Part shown: in pieces, positions 59,642-64,000 of the stretch
How the letters are laid out: every line of letters starts with the position of its first letter
How positions within the stretch are numbered: position 1 is the stretch's first letter
Assembly (NCBI RefSeq): GCF_028128615.1
Contig: NZ_AMDP01000061.1
Coordinates: 1-64,000 of the forward strand
Length of the DNA stretch: 64,000 nt
Origin: Enterococcus sp. 5H
GTDB taxonomy: Bacteria > Bacillota > Bacilli > Lactobacillales > Enterococcaceae
Direction of reading: 5' to 3'
Made by a program: the position numbers and the translations under genes
The notes under the pieces: generated by a model
Databases searched by the model: none
What the model saw: the letters and a program-made list of their open reading frames with translations, nothing else
Told to the model about the DNA's origin: nothing

Positions 59642-60148
59642 CGTTCGTTCAATTACTGCTGGTGCATTCTTTTTTCCTAATTTTAAAGGGATAGAATAAT
59701 TCACTAGCAAAGCAATCCCCATCCCGATAAAACTATCTACAACACGATCAAAGGCGTAACCATATGATTGATTAGCAGGAATCATAAATACAATTGTCAA
59801 TAACGTCGCACAAGCTCCCACTGTACCTTCGGAATAGCCAAAATGAGCTAATAACGCAATCATCAGCATAATGATCGCTGGTATAAAAATCAACTGCACA
59901 AGCTGAGTTCTACCTAGCCAATTAAAAATTGTAATTACTGCAAGTGACATAATTGCGCCAAGGACATTTCCGATGATTCGATGTTTACCGTACCTTACAG
60001 TGTTTTCCATATCTTCTCTTAACGTAAAAACCGCAGTAATCGCCGCTACTACGTATGTTTCTCGTTTAAGCAAGATACTGACTAGTATACAAAAAAAGAC
60101 ACTTAAGCCAGTTTTAAACGTTCTCATCCCAATTTTAAATTTCAACAA
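59627..60148 (-). CDS. Aromatic-acid-exporter-like membrane protein (ArAE_1), short
   Basis: 173 residues, TTG start preceded by GAAAGGA. Five or six membrane helices and the ArAE_1/FUSC-type pattern KTGLSVFFCILVSILLKRET with GKHRIIGNVLGAIM. Many homologues have an extra cytoplasmic C-terminal domain of similar size, which is absent here, though short forms are common. Substrate unknown. Confidence 0.8.
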   Translation of the reverse strand: MLKFKIGMRTFKTGLSVFFCILVSILLKRETYVVAAITAVFTLREDMENTVRYGKHRIIGNVLGAIMSLAVITIFNWLGRTQLVQLIFIPAIIMLMIALLAHFGYSEGTVGACATLLTIVFMIPANQSYGYAFDRVVDSFIGMGIALLVNYSIPLKLGKKNAPAVIERTKASD

Positions 60149-60313
60149 ACTAGTTTCCTTTCATAAATACTGCACGCAAATCCTTATCATCATCCATTCT
60201 AACCTATTTTACTTTGTTTATGAAGGGTCTTTTAAGAAGAATTTACTAAAGAAAAAATCAGAATATGGTATGATAGTAACAATAAAACTTCAGATGATTA
60301 GGAGACTAAAATA

Positions 60314-61306
60314 ATGAAACAATTTTCCGGCTTTGTCATAAATGAAATTAATGAGAAAACGACCACCGCATTGGAACAATTAGAGCTCACTGCTCTCTCT
60401 GAAGGAGATGTCACAATTGAAATAGCATACTCTTCAGTGAACTATAAAGATTCGCTTGCAGCTAAACCAAATGGCGGTGTCATTCGTCAGTATCCGATGA
60501 TTCCCGGTATTGATTTAAGCGGTACTGTTTTATCCTCGCAAAGTAGTCATTTTGCTAAAGGACAAAAAGTTTTAGTAACCGGCTATGGTTTAGGTGTCAC
60601 TCATACTGGCGGATTTGCTGAAATTGCTCGAGTTCCTCATGAATGGGTTGTACCTTTACCTGAGTCACTAGAATTAAAAGATGCTATGATCTTCGGGACA
60701 GCTGGTTTTACTGCTGCTTTATCCATTCAAGCATTAGAAAATCATAGCTTATCCCAAAATAAAGATGCTGCAATTTTAGTCACAGGAGCCTCAGGTGGTG
60801 TTGGTAGTTTAACAATCGCAATGTTAAAACAACTAGGTTATACAAATATCGTGGCATTAAGTCGAAAAGAATCTGCAATTGATACATTAAAAAAAATCGG
60901 AGCAACTCACGTTATTTTATTAGATGAATTTATGCCGGAAAAAATCAAACCCTTAGCAAAACAAACGATTGATTTTGTTATTGATACTGTTGGAGGTGAC
61001 GTCACAGCTGCCTTGTTGCCTCAACTTCGTTATGGAGGTAGTATTGCAATTTGTGGTAATGCTGCCGGTATTCAGTTAAATACAAGCGTTCTGCCTTTTA
61101 TTTTGCGAGGAACTAATCTTTTAGGGATTGATTCTGTAAATGTACCAATGGAACAGCGTTTAAGTATTTGGCAACGTTTAGCGACTGATTTAAATGTGAG
61201 CGATCATGAATTAGTTAACGAAATTTCTCTATCTGATTTAACTCAAACTTTGCAGCAATTACAAGCTGGGACACATACAGGTCGAACAATTATCAAAATG
61301 AATTAA
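60314..61306 (+). CDS. YhdH/YhfP-type NADPH-dependent oxidoreductase (MDR family)
   Basis: 330 residues. GroES-like N-terminal domain (YSSVNYKDSLAAKPNGGVIR, PMIPGIDLSGTV) and a Rossmann domain with VTGASGGVGSLTIAML. No zinc-ligand set, as in quinone oxidoreductase and acrylyl-CoA reductase (YhdH/AcuI) proteins. The true substrate is uncertain. An extended -10 (TGGTATGAT near 60264-60272) lies upstream. Confidence 0.88.
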   Translation: MKQFSGFVINEINEKTTTALEQLELTALSEGDVTIEIAYSSVNYKDSLAAKPNGGVIRQYPMIPGIDLSGTVLSSQSSHFAKGQKVLVTGYGLGVTHTGGFAEIARVPHEWVVPLPESLELKDAMIFGTAGFTAALSIQALENHSLSQNKDAAILVTGASGGVGSLTIAMLKQLGYTNIVALSRKESAIDTLKKIGATHVILLDEFMPEKIKPLAKQTIDFVIDTVGGDVTAALLPQLRYGGSIAICGNAAGIQLNTSVLPFILRGTNLLGIDSVNVPMEQRLSIWQRLATDLNVSDHELVNEISLSDLTQTLQQLQAGTHTGRTIIKMN

Positions 61307-61322
61307 AGGAGTAACTAAATAC

Positions 61323-62093
61323 ATGAATATTTTAATTACAGCAGGAGGAACTTCCGAAAAAATTGACAACGTCCGTTCAATTACTAACCATTCAACTGGG
61401 CGTTTAGGTAAAGCCATTGGTGAAACTTTTTTAGCACAAGGACATACTATTACTTATGTGACAACACCACAAGCAGTTCGTCCAGATCCAGAAAAAAATA
61501 TAAGATTGATCGAAATTGAAACAACTAAAGAATTGGAAACAACCTTACTCAAGTTATTTAAACAGGAACAATATGACAGCATTATTCACAGTATGGCGGT
61601 CAGCGACTTCACTACAGAAACAACCTTTTCTGAAGACTTATTTATTGAAAAGCTAGCTGCTAAACTTAGCCAAAATGGACATCTAACTGATTTAGCGGAG
61701 TTAACAGAAATGCTCTATCTAAGCTTAGATGAACTTGGAAAAACTGTGCAGTCCGAAAAAAAAATTCCTTCTGGAACAGATCGCTTATTGCTTTTTTTGA
61801 AAAAAAACCCTAAAATAATTGCAATGCTTAAAGAGCAGCAGCCAAATGCTATTCTGGTTGGGTTTAAATTATTGGTCGGTGTTTCAGAAGAGGAATTAAT
61901 TCGTGTCGGTCGTTCTATTCTAAACAAAAACCATTGCGACTTTGTTTTAGCCAATGATTTAGAACAAATTCATGGTGCGCAGCATCAAGGCTATTTAATC
62001 GATTCAGCAGGTGAATTTGAAACGGCACAAACCAAAAATGACATCGCACAATTGATCGTCAAAAAAGTCGAAGAAAAATGGAGGAATAATTGA
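61323..62093 (+). CDS. coaB: Phosphopantothenate-cysteine ligase CoaB
   Basis: 256 residues. Begins NILITAGGTSEKIDNVRSIT with NHSTGRLGKAI (nucleotide and substrate binding), later ILVGFKLLVGV and DFVLANDLEQI. Stand-alone CoaB, as in streptococci and enterococci, joins cysteine to 4'-phosphopantothenate. Its stop overlaps the coaC start (TGATG). Confidence 0.94.
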   Translation: MNILITAGGTSEKIDNVRSITNHSTGRLGKAIGETFLAQGHTITYVTTPQAVRPDPEKNIRLIEIETTKELETTLLKLFKQEQYDSIIHSMAVSDFTTETTFSEDLFIEKLAAKLSQNGHLTDLAELTEMLYLSLDELGKTVQSEKKIPSGTDRLLLFLKKNPKIIAMLKEQQPNAILVGFKLLVGVSEEELIRVGRSILNKNHCDFVLANDLEQIHGAQHQGYLIDSAGEFETAQTKNDIAQLIVKKVEEKWRNN

Positions 62094-62635
62094 TGAAAAC
62101 CATTTTATTAGGTGTTTCCGGCAGTATCTCAGCATATAAAGCAGCTGATCTCACTAGTCAATTTACCAAGCTTGGTTACAATGTGGAAGTTATTATGACA
62201 ACTAACAGCACAAAATTTATCACGCCGTTAACGTTACAATCATTGTCTAAAAATCCAGTTCACACTAACGTCATGGAAGAAATCGCGCCTGATAAGATTA
62301 ATCATATTGAATTAGCAAAAAAAGCTGATCTATTTTTAGTAGCTCCGGCCTCTGCCAACATTTTAGCAAAACTTGCTAATGGCATTGCTGACGATATGCT
62401 TTCCACTGTTGCGCTCGCTTTAAAAGAAGATGTGCCGAAATTTATCGCTCCAGCAATGAACACCTATATGTATCAAAACCCAATTACTCAAAGAAACTTA
62501 GTGACTTTAAAAGACGTTGGATATCAAGAAATTGATCCCCGCGAAGCTTTATTGGCTTGTGGCGACTTTGGTCGTGGAGCCTTAGCAACGGTTGATGAAA
62601 TCGTTACAATAATTAATGAGGCGTTAACGAAATAA
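62093..62635 (+). CDS. coaC: Phosphopantothenoylcysteine decarboxylase CoaC
   Basis: 180 residues from ATG 62093 (MKTILLGVSGSISAYKAAD), GGAGG upstream. Flavoprotein motifs: catalytic His in NHIELAKKADLFLVAPASAN, the clamp PAMNTYMYQNP and the active Cys in LACGDFGRGAL. Performs the step after CoaB. Confidence 0.95.
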   Translation: MKTILLGVSGSISAYKAADLTSQFTKLGYNVEVIMTTNSTKFITPLTLQSLSKNPVHTNVMEEIAPDKINHIELAKKADLFLVAPASANILAKLANGIADDMLSTVALALKEDVPKFIAPAMNTYMYQNPITQRNLVTLKDVGYQEIDPREALLACGDFGRGALATVDEIVTIINEALTK

Positions 62636-62651
62636 TATTGAGGAGTCAATT

Positions 62652-63296
62652 ATGAAAAATACAAAAACATTCACACTAACAGCTATGTTTTTAGCAATCT
62701 TACTGCTTTTATCTGCAGTTCCGTTTTTAGGTTTCATTCCGATAGGACCAATTAACGCTACTACAATGCATATCCCAGTTATTATTGCATCGATTGTTTT
62801 AGGTCCGCGGATTGGTGCATTTTTAGGCGGTGTTTTTGGAATCATTAGTATGGTTCGCAGCACAATCATTGTTTCACCATTATCTTTTGTCTTTTCACCA
62901 TTTATCCCTGTAATTGGTACAGATCAAGGGAGCTGGAAAGCAATTATTATCGCGATGGTTCCTCGAATCTTAATTGGTATTGTGCCCTACTTCGTCTACA
63001 TGGGATTAAAAAAAGTAACGAAAAATAGACCAACTTCTCAAACAATTAGTCTGTTTATTGCGGGTTTCTTAGGCTCTGCTACTAACACAATTTTAGTAAT
63101 GAATTTAATTTACTTTTTGTTTAAAGATTCATATGCGCAAGGTATGGGTGTAAGTGTAACAGCGGTCTATGCAACTATTTTATCTATTATTTTCACAAGC
63201 GGGATTGTTGAAGCAATTGTAGCTGCCATTGCGACCGTTGCAGTCACATCAGTACTTTTACGCTTAGTAAAAAATAATGCTACTCAAAAATTATAA
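62652..63296 (+). CDS. panT: ECF transporter S component, PanT-like (pantothenate)
   Basis: 214 residues with six membrane helices. The ECF S-component pattern is seen in MHIPVIIASIVLGPRIGAFLG and GIISMVRSTI. Directly following coaBC (16 bp) it most likely imports pantothenate, the CoaB-pathway precursor. It needs the shared EcfAAT module encoded elsewhere. Confidence 0.88.
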   Translation: MKNTKTFTLTAMFLAILLLLSAVPFLGFIPIGPINATTMHIPVIIASIVLGPRIGAFLGGVFGIISMVRSTIIVSPLSFVFSPFIPVIGTDQGSWKAIIIAMVPRILIGIVPYFVYMGLKKVTKNRPTSQTISLFIAGFLGSATNTILVMNLIYFLFKDSYAQGMGVSVTAVYATILSIIFTSGIVEAIVAAIATVAVTSVLLRLVKNNATQKL

Positions 63297-63297
63297 T

Positions 63298-63343
63298 AAA
63301 AAGTGTAGAATTGGTTTTCGATCAACCGATTCTACACTTTTTT
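63298..63343. terminator. Terminator between panT and the FemX-like gene
   Basis: AAAAGTGTAGAATTGGTT pairs with AACCGATTCTACACTTTT (one G-U) with T-runs on both strands, serving both convergent genes. Confidence 0.92.
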
Positions 63344-63349
63344 ATAATG

Positions 63350-64000
63350 TTATTTTTTCTGCTTTCTCAATTTGTAAGCATACTCACTTGCTTTAAACAG
63401 CAGTCCATTTACAGGTAAATCAAATTCACCGATAAATTCATTTACAGTTGGGTTGAAGTTCGCTTTAAATTTAATTAGTCCATCACTTAAGCTACCTTCT
63501 AGTCCACCCATATTACACGTCTCACAACCTCGTTCAAAACATTCATTAATTGCATCAAACCAAGTCAGATAAGCTGGCATATAACGTTTATAACGTTCAT
63601 CCATCCCAGCATATAAAATTTCACTAGTTGAACCAAATGTAATCGCCAAAGCTCCCGCAACTACAGCTACATCACCAGAATGTTTGATATTTTCTTCTAA
63701 TTCGGTCATTTCACGAGTTAAAGAAAAATCAAGTTCTTCTAAGTTATGACGCTTTTTCACTTGGTTTTCTTTCAAATTAGCTAAATCTTCTTTATTTTTT
63801 TCGAAACGTAGCTTTGTTTCTTCATAGCGTTCTTTCAAGTTTACTTCAGCCAACATGATAAACGAATTTTCTGGGTAAATCATTAATAACTTTTTAAAAT
63901 AATCACTATTTCTCAAAGAAATATTTTGACGTTCTGTCGTTAGTTCGATCACTTTAGCAAAATCATCTACTAGTTCAGCATGCCCCATCTTAACCGTGAC
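63350..64000 (-). CDS. FemX/FemABX-type aminoacyl-tRNA-dependent peptidoglycan ligase (3' part)
   Basis: The frame is open to the window edge, so only the C-terminal ~216 residues are present. Diagnostic pieces: DDFAKVIELTTERQNISLRN, coiled-coil insertion (about 60-110), GALAITFGSTSEILYAGMDERYK, and GLEGSLSDGLIKFKANFNP. FemX-like enzymes (BppA in Enterococcus) add amino acids to the lipid II stem peptide to form the cross-bridge. Confidence 0.9.
   Translation of the reverse strand, partial: VTVKMGHAELVDDFAKVIELTTERQNISLRNSDYFKKLLMIYPENSFIMLAEVNLKERYEETKLRFEKNKEDLANLKENQVKKRHNLEELDFSLTREMTELEENIKHSGDVAVVAGALAITFGSTSEILYAGMDERYKRYMPAYLTWFDAINECFERGCETCNMGGLEGSLSDGLIKFKANFNPTVNEFIGEFDLPVNGLLFKASEYAYKLRKQKK

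Overview
The window reads as part of a low-GC Lactobacillales chromosome, most likely an Enterococcus. The grounds are the conserved ydiF-rex-(ydiL/ydiK)-groESL block known from Bacillus and enterococci, a BusR/BusA/BusB osmolyte operon, separate coaB and coaC genes followed by a PanT-like ECF subunit, a FemX-type cell-wall ligase, a CHAP/glucosaminidase wall hydrolase, and strong AAGGAGG ribosome sites with frequent TTG and GTG starts. I cannot name the species from this sequence.

Layout. 1-1390: right part of an IS3-family (IS150-like) insertion sequence, sitting 38 bp behind groEL. 1428-12539: housekeeping genes (groEL/groES under a perfect CIRCE operator, a YdiK-like protein, a CPBP protease, rex, a YdiF-type ABC-F ATPase, busR and the betaine transporter busA-busB with a recognisable BusR operator, and a DUF3290/DUF421 membrane pair). 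Two copies of a dispersed enterococcal-type repeat lie at 4577-4750 and about 12631-12826. 13145-14458: secreted wall hydrolase.

14885-55075: a complete, apparently intact siphovirus prophage of about 40.2 kb bounded by 22-bp direct repeats (attL 14885-14906, attR 55054-55075). It is inserted in the last codons of potD. The phage end rebuilds the same PotD C-terminus with a new stop codon and supplies a replacement terminator. The phage runs mostly on the minus strand from right to left: integrase, ImmA-like protease and CI-like repressor (plus strand), a switch with two promoters that face each other, then early genes, a replication module (DUF2800 nuclease, DUF2815 ssDNA-binding protein, PolA-type polymerase, primase/VapE helicase, iteron-like repeats, VRR-NUC nuclease, SNF2 helicase), an ArpU-type late regulator, a terminator-bounded tRNA-like RNA region, terminase, portal, head, tail, baseplate and lysis genes. 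Genes oriented against this flow look like cargo: a DUF4145-like gene (44502), a DUF2441-like gene (51283), and at the left end an OB-like 96-aa protein, two very short membrane peptides with a basic 70-aa protein, and a lipoprotein.

55053-64000: chromosome again. It holds potD-potC-potB-potA with an XRE-cupin regulator (polyamine uptake), a short aromatic-acid-exporter-like protein, a YhdH-type oxidoreductase, coaB-coaC-panT (coenzyme A supply), and the C-terminal part of a FemX-like ligase cut by the window edge.

The points I consider most worth a second look are the tRNA-like RNA region between terminase and the late regulator, the small-peptide cargo operon under a palindromic operator, the face-to-face lysogeny promoters, the repair of potD by the phage end, the shared acidic C-termini of three neighbouring replication proteins, and the iteron array. 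Everything here is read by eye; no homology search or folding program was run.
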